From CAVUBL01 sp963739795 (GTDB lineage Bacteria > Acidobacteriota > Thermoanaerobaculia > Multivoradales > DATKCC01): a stretch of 64,000 bases of DNA. Shown in pieces: positions 1-8,272 of the stretch. The number at the start of each line of letters is the position of its first letter. The stretch's first letter is position 1. The notes beneath the pieces were generated by a model that saw only the letters and a program-made list of their open reading frames with translations, was not told the DNA's origin and made no database searches. Both the position numbers and the translations under genes were made by a program. The stretch lies in the NCBI GenBank assembly GCA_963739795.1, contig CAVUBL010000016.1, positions 268,765 through 332,764 of the forward strand, given 5' to 3'.

Positions 1-3000
1 GAAGGCTCTCCGTCCGCTGCCGAGATCTCGGAGGCAAGAGTCTCGCCGGCGATCCACTCGCGGTGGGCCTCGATCGCCCGGGCGAGCTCGCCCTCGGCCC
101 GGTAGCGCACCCGGATGCGGGCGGCGTAATCGAGGTCGGCCTCCTTGCGCGCGGTCTGGATGCGGTTGACCACCTCCCGGGCGAGCCCCTCGGCGACGAG
201 GGCCGGAGTGAGCTCGGTGTCGAGGGCCACCAGCAGCTCCCGGTCGCCCTGGGCGGCGATGCCCTGGCGCTCGGCGAGGCGCACCTCGAGCTCCTCGGCG
301 GAGAGCTCCACCGGGTCCCCACCAGGATCGGAGCCGAGCTCGATCGTCACCCGCCCGTCCCGCTCCAGGGCCGCGGCCAGCGCGTCGCCGTCGGCCGCGG
401 CGAGGGCCGCCGCCACCTCCTTCATGCGCTTGCCGAAGCGGGGCCCCGTCTTCGGATAGACCGGCTTGACCTCGTGGTGCACGTACGCGGCGCGCTCCGC
501 CGCCCAGGCGATCTCGGCCACGTTCAGCTCGTCGCGCACCAGCTCGGCGTAGGGCTCGAGCAGGGCGGGAAGCTCAGGGTCGGCCGAGACCAGGGTGACC
601 GAGGCCAGCGGCTGGCGGGTCTTGAGGCCGTGGGCGTTGCGGGCGGCGTGGCCGAGGCGGACGATCCGCTGCACGGCCGCCATGGCCCGCTCGAGATCGG
701 GCTCCGAGCGCCCGGCTCCCTCGCCGGCGGCCTCGAGGAGGGGCCAGTCCTCCAGGTGGACGCTCTCGGCGGCCTCACCCTCTTCAGCGGAGGCGGCGGA
801 GGCGGCGGAGGCGGCGGCCGGGCTGCGCACCAGGCGGCCGTGGAGCTCGTCGGCCACGAACGGGGTGAACGGCGCGGTCAGGCGGGCGAAGGTGGTGAGC
901 ACCTCGTAGAGGGTCTGGTAGGCGCTCTCCTTGCCTTTCGCCGCGTCGCCGTTGCCGGCGCCGCCGTTGGCGTTCGCCCAGAACCGTCCCCGGCTCCGGC
1001 GCACGTACCAGTTGGTGAGGTCGTCGACGAAGGCCTCCAGGACGCGCGCCGGCTCGACGATGCGGTAGGCGTCCAGGTCCCGGGTCACCGCCTCGGTCAC
1101 CCGGTCGAGGCGCAGCAGGATCCAGCGGTCGAGGGCGGGCCGCTCGGCGAAGGCGATCTCCGGGCTCGTCCCCGGGCGCCAGCCGTCCAGGTTGGCGTAG
1201 ATGGTGAAGAAGGAGAGGGCGTTCCAGAGGGGCAGCAGGTAGCTCTGCGCCGACTCGCGCACCAGGCGAGCGGAGAAGCGCGAGGTCAGCTCCGGGTTCG
1301 AGATGCACAGGTACCAGCGCAGGGCGTCCGCCCCGGTCTCGGCGATCACCTCGGCGGGGCGGAGCACGTTGCCCAGGCGCTTCGACATCTTGCGCCCCTG
1401 CTCGTCGTTGATGTGCCCGAGGACGATGCAGTTGCGGTAGGCCACCGAGTCGAAGAGGAGCCCGCCGAGGGCGTGGAGGGTGTAGAACCAGCCCCGTGTC
1501 TGGTCGACCCCTTCGGTGATCAGGTCCGCCGGGAACTGGCGCTCGAAGCTCTCGCGGTTCTCGAACGGGTAGTGGTGCTGGGCGTAGGGCATGGAGCCGG
1601 AGTCGAACCAGGCGTCGATCACCTCCTCGACCCGGCGCAGGGTGCCCCCGGAGCACTCGGTGCACGCCCAGGTCATCTCGTCGATGTCGGGGCGGTGGGG
1701 GTTGAAGGCCTCAGGGTCGTACGGGTCCGCCGGCAGCTCCCGGCCGGCGAGCTCGAACAGCTCGGCGTACGAGCCGGGAACCGCCGTCGCCGAACAGGTG
1801 TCGCACTCCCAGATGGGGAGCGGCGTGCCCCAGTACCGGCGGCGCGAGAGGGCCCAGTCCACCATGTTCTCGAGCCAGTTGCCGAAGCGCCCCTCGCCCA
1901 CGTGCTTCGGGTGCCAGGCGATCTGGCGGTTGAGCTCGATCAGGCGCTCCTTCTTCTTCGTGGTGGTGACGAACCAGCTCTCGGTGGCGTAGTAGAGCAG
2001 CGGCTGGTCGCAGCGCCAGCAGAACGGGTAGTTGTGGCGGTAGCGCTCGGTGTGGAGCAGGAGGCCGCGCTCTTTGAGGTCGTGGATGATCTCCGGATCG
2101 ACCTCCTTGAAGTGGCGCCCGGCGAAAGCCTCGATCCCCGGCAGGCCCACCACCCGTCCCTCGCTGTCGATGGTCTTGAGCATGGGCAGGCCGTAGGCGA
2201 GGCCGGCCTGGTAGTCGTCCTCGCCGAAGCGCGGCGCGGTGTGGACGAGGCCCGTGCCCTCCTCCGCCGTCACGTAGGCGCCGGCGACCACGTGGAAGCC
2301 TTCGGCGTCGTCGGGCCCGCCGTACGGCGTGCCGCGGGCGTCGCACTCCCGGCACCAGCCCTCGAGGGAGGTGCGGAAGGGCCGGTCGTAGCGCAGGCCC
2401 TCGAGGTCGGCGCCCCGCACGCGGGCGAGAACCGGCTCGTCGCGCAGGTCGAGGCGCCGGCGCTTGCCGTCCTCCTCGACGTCCAGGGGCACCGGCGTGG
2501 CGAGCTCGTCGCCGAACAGGAGGAAGCGCTTCGGGTCCCGGGGGTGGGCGATCACCCGGTAGGTGAGGTCCGGATTGACCGCGAGGGCCACGTGGGCGAG
2601 GACGGTCCAGGGGGTGGTGGTCCAGGCGACCAGCTCCAAGCGGCCGTCGGGCTGCCAGCTCCCGCCCCCGACCGGCTTCAGGGTCTGGCCCTCCCGCACC
2701 GGGAAGAGCACCCAGACCGAGGGGTCCTCGGTCTCCTTGTAGTTCTGCGCCACCTCGTGGGAGGAGAGGGTGGTGCCGCAGCGGGCGCAGTACGGCTGGA
2801 TCTTGTAGCCCCTGGCGAGCAGGCCCCGCTTCCAGAGCTCCGACAGCGCCCACCAGACCGATTCGATGTACTCGTTCGAGAAGGTGTAGTAGGCGTGGTC
2901 GAGGTCGGTCCAGTAGGCGATGCGCTCGGTCATCGCCCGCCACTCGCGCTCGTAGGTGAGGACGCTCTCGAGACACGCCCGGTTGAACTCGGCGATGCCG

Positions 3001-3344
3001 TACTCCTCGATCTGCTGCTTGCCGGAGAAGCCCAGGCGCTTCTCGACCTCGATCTCCACCGGCAGCCCGTGGGTGTCCCAGCCGGCCTTGCGGGCCACGT
3101 GGTAGCCGCGCATGGTGCGGAAGCGGGGGAAGAGGTCCTTGGCCACCCGCGCCGGCACGTGGCCTACGTGGGGAACGTTGTTGGCTGTCGGCGGCCCCTC
3201 GTAGAGGACGAAATCGCCGCGCGGCGCCGGCTTGGCGAGGGACTTGGCGAAGATCCGGAGCTCGCGCCAGCGCGCCAGGACTTCCTCTTCGAGGCGCGGG
3301 AACGGGTAGCCGGTCGGGACGTCGGGGAATCGGGTCTCGGTCAT
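1..3344 (-). CDS. ileS: isoleucine-tRNA ligase, type 2 (3' end cut by window edge)
   Basis: Charges tRNA-Ile with isoleucine in the cytoplasm. The frame is open from the ATG at 3344 down to base 1, giving at least 1114 residues without a stop. The class I HIGH motif appears as HVGH at residues 59-62 after GPPTANNVP, and the KMSKS motif as KMSKR at 652-656. The visible end still reads like family sequence (AHREWIAGETLA). A GLPVEIEVEK block, a PYCARCGT...LSSHEVA block and a length above 1,050 residues fit the eukaryote-like IleS2 type better than the roughly 940-residue IleS1 type. A minus-strand TACAAT (3416-3421) could be a -10 element. No T-box leader is visible. Only the last few codons should be missing. 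Confidence 0.96.
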   Translation of the reverse strand, partial: MTETRFPDVPTGYPFPRLEEEVLARWRELRIFAKSLAKPAPRGDFVLYEGPPTANNVPHVGHVPARVAKDLFPRFRTMRGYHVARKAGWDTHGLPVEIEVEKRLGFSGKQQIEEYGIAEFNRACLESVLTYEREWRAMTERIAYWTDLDHAYYTFSNEYIESVWWALSELWKRGLLARGYKIQPYCARCGTTLSSHEVAQNYKETEDPSVWVLFPVREGQTLKPVGGGSWQPDGRLELVAWTTTPWTVLAHVALAVNPDLTYRVIAHPRDPKRFLLFGDELATPVPLDVEEDGKRRRLDLRDEPVLARVRGADLEGLRYDRPFRTSLEGWCRECDARGTPYGGPDDAEGFHVVAGAYVTAEEGTGLVHTAPRFGEDDYQAGLAYGLPMLKTIDSEGRVVGLPGIEAFAGRHFKEVDPEIIHDLKERGLLLHTERYRHNYPFCWRCDQPLLYYATESWFVTTTKKKERLIELNRQIAWHPKHVGEGRFGNWLENMVDWALSRRRYWGTPLPIWECDTCSATAVPGSYAELFELAGRELPADPYDPEAFNPHRPDIDEMTWACTECSGGTLRRVEEVIDAWFDSGSMPYAQHHYPFENRESFERQFPADLITEGVDQTRGWFYTLHALGGLLFDSVAYRNCIVLGHINDEQGRKMSKRLGNVLRPAEVIAETGADALRWYLCISNPELTSRFSARLVRESAQSYLLPLWNALSFFTIYANLDGWRPGTSPEIAFAERPALDRWILLRLDRVTEAVTRDLDAYRIVEPARVLEAFVDDLTNWYVRRSRGRFWANANGGAGNGDAAKGKESAYQTLYEVLTTFARLTAPFTPFVADELHGRLVRSPAAASAASAASAEEGEAAESVHLEDWPLLEAAGEGAGRSEPDLERAMAAVQRIVRLGHAARNAHGLKTRQPLASVTLVSADPELPALLEPYAELVRDELNVAEIAWAAERAAYVHHEVKPVYPKTGPRFGKRMKEVAAALAAADGDALAAALERDGRVTIELGSDPGGDPVELSAEELEVRLAERQGIAAQGDRELLVALDTELTPALVAEGLAREVVNRIQTARKEADLDYAARIRVRYRAEGELARAIEAHREWIAGETLASEISAADGEP

Positions 3345-3466
3345 GGAGGATCCAGAGCGCAAGTGACGGGATTCGATCCGGCCTGGGTGCGGGAGGCGGC
3401 CGGTCGGGGCCGCCTATTGTAACCGGGTAGACTCACGGGCCGCGACCGAAGGCGGCGCGCGACGAC

Positions 3467-3943
3467 ATGGCACGCGAGTACCTCATCGCCTGGGCGGGGC
3501 GCCACCGGCGCGACGCCTGGGAGCGCTTGGCGGCCGACTACCGCGAGCGCATCGAGCGCTGGATGCCGGTGCGCGAGCTCGCGGTGAAGGTCCGGGCGGT
3601 GGGCGAAGGGGCCGAGCGGCTCGCGGCCGAGGGCGAGGCACTCCTCGCCGCCCTGCCGGACCCGTGCTGGGTCGTGGCCCTCGACCGGCGTGGCCGGGGA
3701 CTCTCGACCGAAGAGCTCGCGGAGCGCCTCGGTCGACTGCGCCGGGACTGGCCGCATCCGGTGGCCTTCCTGGTCGGATCGGACCTGGGTCTCGCCCCGA
3801 AAGTGCTCGAGACGGCCCGCCTGCGCCTGTCTCTCGGACGCATGACCTACCCCCACGAGCTCGCGCGATTGATGGTCTACGAGCAGCTTTACCGGGTTCT
3901 TTCCATCCACGCCGGAATCAAGTACCATCGGCAACCACTTTGA
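3467..3943 (+). CDS. rlmH: 23S rRNA (pseudouridine-1915-N3)-methyltransferase RlmH
   Basis: SPOUT-fold methyltransferase that modifies pseudouridine 1915 in helix 69 of 23S rRNA. The 158-residue length is standard. The cofactor-binding knot is visible as VAFLVGSDLGLAPKVLE (about residues 103-119), followed by the family block LSLGRMTYPHELARLMVYEQLYR and the conserved terminal YHRQPL. The first residues (MAREYLIAWAGRHRRDAW) also look like a natural N-terminus. It is divergent from ileS with about 120 bp between the starts. The stop codon lies inside a perfect 8-bp inverted repeat (3937-3958). Confidence 0.93.
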   Translation: MAREYLIAWAGRHRRDAWERLAADYRERIERWMPVRELAVKVRAVGEGAERLAAEGEALLAALPDPCWVVALDRRGRGLSTEELAERLGRLRRDWPHPVAFLVGSDLGLAPKVLETARLRLSLGRMTYPHELARLMVYEQLYRVLSIHAGIKYHRQPL

Positions 3944-3958
3944 CGCAGGGGTCAAAGT
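3937..3958. terminator. small hairpin overlapping the rlmH stop codon
   Basis: ACTTTGAC, six bases (GCAGGG), then GTCAAAGT: a perfect 8-bp stem containing the rlmH stop. Its AT-rich arms stand out from the GC-rich surroundings. It could be a weak terminator for rlmH or an operator for the DksA-like gene that starts 33 bp later. There is no long T-run, so either reading is tentative. Confidence 0.4.
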
Positions 3959-3976
3959 TTGCGCGTGATCTTGACG

Positions 3977-3983
3977 AAAGGAG
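3977..3983 (+). promoter_or_regulatory. Shine-Dalgarno site setting a GTG start
   Basis: AAAGGAG lies 7 bases upstream of GTG 3991 and is much too far from the in-frame ATG at 4018 (34 bases). This favours the GTG as the start of the DksA-like gene. Confidence 0.7.
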
Positions 3984-3990
3984 ACACACC

Positions 3991-4401
3991 GTGGGAAGCA
4001 ACGGGAATGGCCGCACGATGGCCGATGTCCTGAAGCCGAAGGAGATCGAGATTCTCCGCGGGCGCCTCCTCGAGGAGAAGCAGCGGATCATCGACATGTA
4101 TCAGCAAGACCTCAAGGCCGGCCAGGAGTCCGTGGACTACGGCACCGAGGACCTGGTCGACCAGGCCAACGCCGCGTGGAACCGCGAGTTCAACTTCGCG
4201 CTCTCCGACGGCGAGCGCCGGCACCTCCTGATGATCGACGCGGCCCTCCAGCGGATCGACGAGGGAACCTACGGCTTCTGCCAGTACTCGGGCGAGCCGA
4301 TCGCCTTTCCGCGCCTCCACGCCGTGCCCTGGGCACGCTACACGGTCGACGTCCAGGACAAGATCGAAAAGGGGCTCCTGGAACCGGAAGAGGAAGGCTG
4401 A
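3991..4401 (+). CDS. DksA/TraR-family regulator with degenerate zinc finger
   Basis: Small RNA-polymerase secondary-channel-type regulator, 136 residues from GTG 3991 (127 from ATG 4018). The N-terminal helices carry LKPKEIEILRGRLLEEKQRI, then the DksA-like YGTEDLVDQANAA and the globular signature RIDEGTYGFCQYSGEPI...RLHAVPWARYTVD. In classical DksA four cysteines (CxxCG...CxxC) bind zinc. Here only the first remains; the others read Y/S, T and V. Cysteine-poor DksA paralogues exist and can act without zinc, so the gene may still be functional. It lies between rlmH and holA on the same strand. Assignment rests on the family pattern; the target genes are unknown. Confidence 0.85.
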   Translation: MGSNGNGRTMADVLKPKEIEILRGRLLEEKQRIIDMYQQDLKAGQESVDYGTEDLVDQANAAWNREFNFALSDGERRHLLMIDAALQRIDEGTYGFCQYSGEPIAFPRLHAVPWARYTVDVQDKIEKGLLEPEEEG

Positions 4402-4422
4402 GCGCCCGACCGACCCTGCGCG

Positions 4423-5901
4423 ATGGCCGCTCCCCGCAAGCCCGCCGGGACCTCTGGGATCGATGAGCTCACCGAGCGGGCCGTCGCGGGTCGCGGCGGC
4501 CCCGTCTTCCTGATCGCCGGCGACCGCGTGCTCGCCGAGCCCGCGGGCCAGCGCCTGGCTACCGCCCTCGCCGAGGCCGCCGGCTGCCAGGTCGAGGTCC
4601 ACCGGCACCCCCCGCGCCTCACGCCCATCCTGGGCGACCTGCGTACCTTTGCGCTGTTCTCCTCCGCCAAGGTGGTGCTGGCGGTGGAGACCGGCGTGTT
4701 CGCCGATCGCGGCGCAGCGGCCGCTTTCGTGGACGACGCCGCCGAGGCGGTGCCGCTCGCCGGGGGCGACGACCTGTCGCCGGGCGAGCGCCGGGCCGCT
4801 GTCCGCCTGCTCCAGGCGATCCGCCTCTTCGATTTCGACCCCTACCGGGGCGACCCGGCGGCAGTGCTCGAGCGCCTCCCCGACTGGGCGTTCCAGGGGG
4901 CCAAGGGCACGGGTGGGAGGAGCCGCGCCCGGGGCAAGAAGCAGGTGGAGACCCTGCGCCAGGACCTGGCGCCGCTCCTCGCCGCGGCCCGCGCCGCGGG
5001 GATCGAGGGGATGGGCGAGGACGAGGTTTCCGAGCTGGCCGCCGTGATCCGCGACGGCCTGCCCGAGGGGCACGTCCTGGTGCTGGCGGAGAGCTCGGTG
5101 GCCGCCGACCACCCGGTGGTGGTAACCCTCGGAGAGCGCGATGCGCTGTTGCGCCTGGCCGGCGTGGAGTCGAGCCGCGACGGCTGGAAGGGGCTCGACG
5201 GGCTCGCCGCCGAGCTCGCCCGGGAGACCGGCGTGGCGATCGCCCGGGACGCCCTCGAGGAGCTCGCCCGGCGCACCTTGCGCCAGCAGCCCGGCTTCGG
5301 CCAGACGGGGGTGGCGTCGGACTCGACCGCCCGCCTCGCCGCCGAGTACCGCAAGCTGGCGAACCTGGCTCAGGGGGCCCAGGGGCTGAAGCGCTCCCGG
5401 ATCGACGCGGCGATGGTGGCCGAGGCAGTCGAGGACCGGGGCGAGGAGGACGTGTTCAAGATCCTCGACGCGGTGGGCGCGGGTCGGGGCGCCGAGGCGG
5501 CGGAGCGACTGCGCCGCTACCTGGGGTCGGCTTCGGACCCCGTGGGCGCCCGGCTCTCCTTCTTCGGTCTGTTCGCGGGCTTCTGCCGCAACCTGACGGC
5601 AGTCGCCGGCATGGCCCGGGTGGCCGGTGTGCGGCGGGGCGAGCGCAGCTATCCACGCTTCAAGGAACGCCTCGCCCCGGCTCTCCAGGGCGATCTGGAC
5701 GGTCGCAAGAACCCGCTGGCCGGGCTGCATCCGTTCCGGCTCCACCGCGCCTATCTCGCCGCCTCGACCATGGCCGAGGACTACCTCGCGCGCCTGCCTT
5801 GGCGTGTGCTCCAGACCGAGCTGGCCCTCAAGGGCGAGAGCGGCGATCCGGAGACGGCCCTCGCCGAGCTGGTGGCGGAGGTGGCGTCCACGGCGCGGTA
5901 G
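4423..5901 (+). CDS. holA: DNA polymerase III delta subunit-like protein
   Basis: Clamp-loader delta subunit, which opens the beta sliding clamp. The 492-residue protein is longer than E. coli HolA (about 340). Features that fit: an N-terminal VFLIAGDRVLAEPA stretch resembling the delta nucleotide-fold start, LRTFALFSSAKVVLAVET matching the beta-clamp-interaction region, and a helical C-terminal domain (FKILDAVGAGRGAEAAERLRRYL through PFRLHRAYLAASTMAEDYL) typical of delta domain III. An extra segment of about 100 residues after position 100 includes a basic patch (GGRSRARGKKQVE). No Walker A is expected in delta, and none is seen. It follows the DksA-like gene by 21 bp with no strong Shine-Dalgarno, so it may be co-transcribed. 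Confidence 0.75.
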   Translation: MAAPRKPAGTSGIDELTERAVAGRGGPVFLIAGDRVLAEPAGQRLATALAEAAGCQVEVHRHPPRLTPILGDLRTFALFSSAKVVLAVETGVFADRGAAAAFVDDAAEAVPLAGGDDLSPGERRAAVRLLQAIRLFDFDPYRGDPAAVLERLPDWAFQGAKGTGGRSRARGKKQVETLRQDLAPLLAAARAAGIEGMGEDEVSELAAVIRDGLPEGHVLVLAESSVAADHPVVVTLGERDALLRLAGVESSRDGWKGLDGLAAELARETGVAIARDALEELARRTLRQQPGFGQTGVASDSTARLAAEYRKLANLAQGAQGLKRSRIDAAMVAEAVEDRGEEDVFKILDAVGAGRGAEAAERLRRYLGSASDPVGARLSFFGLFAGFCRNLTAVAGMARVAGVRRGERSYPRFKERLAPALQGDLDGRKNPLAGLHPFRLHRAYLAASTMAEDYLARLPWRVLQTELALKGESGDPETALAELVAEVASTAR

Positions 5902-5907
5902 GCCGGG

Positions 5908-6510
5908 ATGAACCTCGAAGCGATCGTCTCGACCTACGGCTACCTGGCCGTCTTCGTGGGCACCTTCCTCGAGGGCGAAACGGTGCTGGCGATCGGCGGC
6001 TTCTTCGCCCGCCGCGGCTACCTCGACCTGCAGTGGGTGATCGCTGTCGCCTTCCTCGGCACGTTGTCGGCCGACCAGCTCGCTTTCCACCTCGGCCGGA
6101 TCCAGGGCGCGAAGATCCTCGCGGCCCGCCCCCGCTGGCGCGCCAAGCTCGAGCGGCCCCTCGACCTGCTCCACCGCCACCGGATCCCCCTCATCCTGGG
6201 ATTCCGGTACGTCTACGGCATCCGCATCATCACTCCGTTCGCCATCGGCCTGAGCGGGGTGCGGCCCCTCCTCTTCCTGCTTCTCGACCTCGGGGGGGCC
6301 GCGGTCTGGGCCACGGCCGTGGCGACCCTCGGCTATCTGTTCGGCTTCTCGGTGGAGCTCATGATCGGCAAGGCCGAGCACTACGAGCTCTGGGTGGTGG
6401 CGGGGATCGCGGTCGTGGGGCTCGCCGTCTGGGGCGCCTTGCGCTGGCGGCGAGCGAAGGCGAGGAAGGCCCGTGGTCCGGAAGCGCCGCCGGAGGACCC
6501 GCCGGGCTGA
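5908..6510 (+). CDS. DedA family (VTT/SNARE-associated) membrane protein
   Basis: Integral inner-membrane protein of 200 residues. DedA proteins are linked to membrane homeostasis and undecaprenyl-phosphate or lipid flipping. Visible signatures are the N-terminal YGYLAVFVGTFLEGETVLAIGG re-entrant-type region, an internal acidic SADQLAFHLGR, and the conserved RYVYGIRIITPFAIGLSGV block near residue 105. Two further hydrophobic spans follow at about 125-150 and 155-175, then a basic and proline-rich tail. It begins 6 bp after the holA stop, suggesting translational coupling. The substrate is not predictable from sequence. Confidence 0.88.
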   Translation: MNLEAIVSTYGYLAVFVGTFLEGETVLAIGGFFARRGYLDLQWVIAVAFLGTLSADQLAFHLGRIQGAKILAARPRWRAKLERPLDLLHRHRIPLILGFRYVYGIRIITPFAIGLSGVRPLLFLLLDLGGAAVWATAVATLGYLFGFSVELMIGKAEHYELWVVAGIAVVGLAVWGALRWRRAKARKARGPEAPPEDPPG

Positions 6511-6537
6511 GGCGCCGCCGGGGCCGCAGGGCGCCCG

Positions 6538-7311
6538 TCACGCCGCCGCGCGGCGGGCGACGAGGACCAGGTCCTGGGAGGTGGCGGGATCGAAGGGGGA
6601 GCTGTCGAAGCCGCCCAGGGCCCGCTCCGCCGCGATCCCCGCCGCCGCGAGGGCCGCCTCGACCTCGGACCGGCGCCAGCCGCGGAGCAGGACTTCGCGG
6701 CTGCGCTCGAGGCGCAGCGGCGGGTCGGCGCCCGGGCTGAGCACCAGGGTGCTCGGGTAGAAGCGCACGCGGCCGTCGGGCAGAGAGTCCATCAGGCGCA
6801 GGAAGACGAGCTCGCCTTCGTCGTGGGGCCGGAAGCTCACCGGCAGGGCCCGGACGCCTTGGTCGTGGATGCGGTCGTAGCCGAGGATCTGGAGGAGGAA
6901 GGGCGCCCCCGGCTCGAGGACCCGGGCGAGGGCGGCGGCGAAGGCGGCGAGCCGCTCCTCGTCGGCCAGGTGGGGGAGGGCGTTGCCCAGGCAGAGGGCG
7001 GCGCCGAAGCGGCCCTCGACCAGGCGGTCGACCTCGGTCATGTCGCCGCGGACGAAAGAGAGCCCTGGCGGCAGCGGCTCCTCGGTGGCGTCGGCGAGCA
7101 TCGCCTCGGAGCGGTCGACGCCCACCACCTCGAAGCCGGCCTCGGCCAGCGCCCGGGCGTGCTGACCCGGCCCGCAGCCGAGCTCGACCACCCGGCGGGA
7201 GGGCCCGCTCCCCAGCACCTCCTCGAGCAACGGCCACTCGCGTTGGATTCTCTCCGGCCAGGCGATGAGCCGCCGGTACTCGACGCGGGAATAGGGGTCG
7301 CTCTCGCTCAT
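6538..7311 (-). CDS. class I SAM-dependent methyltransferase
   Basis: 257-residue cytoplasmic methyltransferase of unknown substrate. Motif I is clear (VVELGCGPGQHARALAEAG, about 40-58), followed by motif II VVGVDRSEAMLA, the acidic post-motif FVRGDMTEVD and motif IV/V ALCLGNALPHL and LARVLEPGAPFLLQIL. The C-terminal half (LRLMDSLPDGRVRFYPSTL...) resembles methyltransferases with a beta-strand substrate cap. It converges on the DedA gene with 27 bp between stops. A long inverted repeat sits about 45 bp upstream of its start. No neighbour indicates its substrate. Confidence 0.82.
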   Translation of the reverse strand: MSESDPYSRVEYRRLIAWPERIQREWPLLEEVLGSGPSRRVVELGCGPGQHARALAEAGFEVVGVDRSEAMLADATEEPLPPGLSFVRGDMTEVDRLVEGRFGAALCLGNALPHLADEERLAAFAAALARVLEPGAPFLLQILGYDRIHDQGVRALPVSFRPHDEGELVFLRLMDSLPDGRVRFYPSTLVLSPGADPPLRLERSREVLLRGWRRSEVEAALAAAGIAAERALGGFDSSPFDPATSQDLVLVARRAAA

Positions 7312-7355
7312 GAGCCGAGCGTACCGCCGGCGGGGTCTCCCGCGGAAGCTCTGAT

Positions 7356-7430
7356 CTTGTGAATGAACCTCCGGCCTACTGCGGCCGTCCCCGCATCACC
7401 CCTCGCGACGGCCGGAGATTCATTCACAAG
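7356..7430. repeat. 21-bp near-perfect inverted repeat
   Basis: Left arm 7356-7376 begins CTTGTGAATGAA; right arm 7410-7430 ends TTCATTCACAAG. Twenty of 21 positions pair, around a 33-base GC-rich spacer. It occupies the gap between the 3' end of the racemase-like gene and the 5' end of the methyltransferase, both on the minus strand. It could terminate the racemase transcript, bind a dimeric regulator, or be a small mobile-element relic. No T-run follows on either strand. Confidence 0.75.
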
Positions 7431-7443
7431 CTCTGAGCGGTCG

Positions 7444-8241
7444 TCAGACCGAGGCCGGGGCGGGCGCCGCCGCCCGCTCCCGGATCGCCGCGGCCCCCGG
7501 CGAGCGATCGAGGTCGAGCCCGGTGGCGGCCCGGAAGAGGGCCTGGACGTGGGCCTCGGTCGAGTCGACCACCGGAATGCCAGGCGGCCAGTCGGCGTGG
7601 GCGGCCAGCAGCGGAAGCTCGGTGCAGCCCAGGAGAACGGCGTCGGCACCGCCAGCGAGGAGGTCGTGGGCGATGGCGGCGAAGCGGGCGACGGACGCGG
7701 CCTCGACCCGGCCCAGGGTGAGCTCCTCGTAGATGGTCCGGTGGATCTCGGCCCGGGCCTCGGCCGGCGGCAGGACCACCTCGAGTCCCCGCTCTTCGAG
7801 GCCGCGGGCGTAAAAGCCCCCCTCCATGGTGAAGGCGGTTCCAGTGAGGCCGATGCGGTGGAAGCCTCCCTCCCGGGCGGCGTCGGCGACGGCGTCCAGG
7901 ATGCTCAAGACCGGGATCGGCGGCTCGAGCTCCGGGAGGACCTTGTGCATGGTGTTGGCGGCGATCGCCGCGAAGGCGCAGCCGGCCGCCGCCAGAGCCT
8001 CGAGCTCCGAGCCGATCCCCGCGGTGACCCGGTCCCAACGGTCCGCGTGCTGCCACTCGACGTAGCTCGCGAAGTCGACGTTCACGATCACCATGCGGGG
8101 CGAGCGTGCCCCGCCCAACCGCTCGCGGGAGAGCTCGATCAGGCGGCGGTAGTAGACCTGTGTCGATTCGGCGCTCATGCCGCCGACGAGGCCCAGGGGG
8201 AGGAGCGTTCCGCTCGATGCGTCACCAGGTTGTCGGTCCAT
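7444..8241 (-). CDS. aspartate/glutamate racemase family protein, first catalytic Cys absent
   Basis: YgeA-like amino-acid racemase fold, 265 residues from ATG 8241. The family start is unmistakable: LPLGLVGGMSAESTQVYYRRLIE, then VIVNVDFASYV and TIYEELTLGRV. Enzymes of this family normally use two cysteines, one in a C-x-N-T motif and one in GCTE. The second is present (LLGCTELPLL), but the first motif reads AANTMHK with Ala in the Cys position. A few related enzymes work with Thr there and have altered stereospecificity, so the activity may be narrowed or lost. The longer in-frame extension to 8517 lacks family similarity and is disregarded. Confidence 0.8.
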   Translation of the reverse strand: MDRQPGDASSGTLLPLGLVGGMSAESTQVYYRRLIELSRERLGGARSPRMVIVNVDFASYVEWQHADRWDRVTAGIGSELEALAAAGCAFAAIAANTMHKVLPELEPPIPVLSILDAVADAAREGGFHRIGLTGTAFTMEGGFYARGLEERGLEVVLPPAEARAEIHRTIYEELTLGRVEAASVARFAAIAHDLLAGGADAVLLGCTELPLLAAHADWPPGIPVVDSTEAHVQALFRAATGLDLDRSPGAAAIRERAAAPAPASV

Positions 8242-8272
8242 GAGACAGAGCTTATCCGGGAGACTTGGGCAC

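Noticed and set aside
3361..3420. tRNA-like GGGATTCGATCC near the ileS promoter
   Set aside because: No acceptor, D or anticodon stem can be formed around it.
63..3422. 1119-residue open frame on the plus strand
   Set aside because: Antisense shadow of ileS produced by high GC; the sequence is low-complexity Val/Gly/Arg/Leu with no domain.
3345..3466. T-box leader in front of ileS
   Set aside because: No T-box sequence, specifier loop or terminator/antiterminator pair is visible in about 120 bp.
3664..4401. 245-residue frame joining the rlmH 3' region to the DksA-like gene
   Set aside because: The first 109 residues are rlmH read in another frame; the Shine-Dalgarno site points to GTG 3991.
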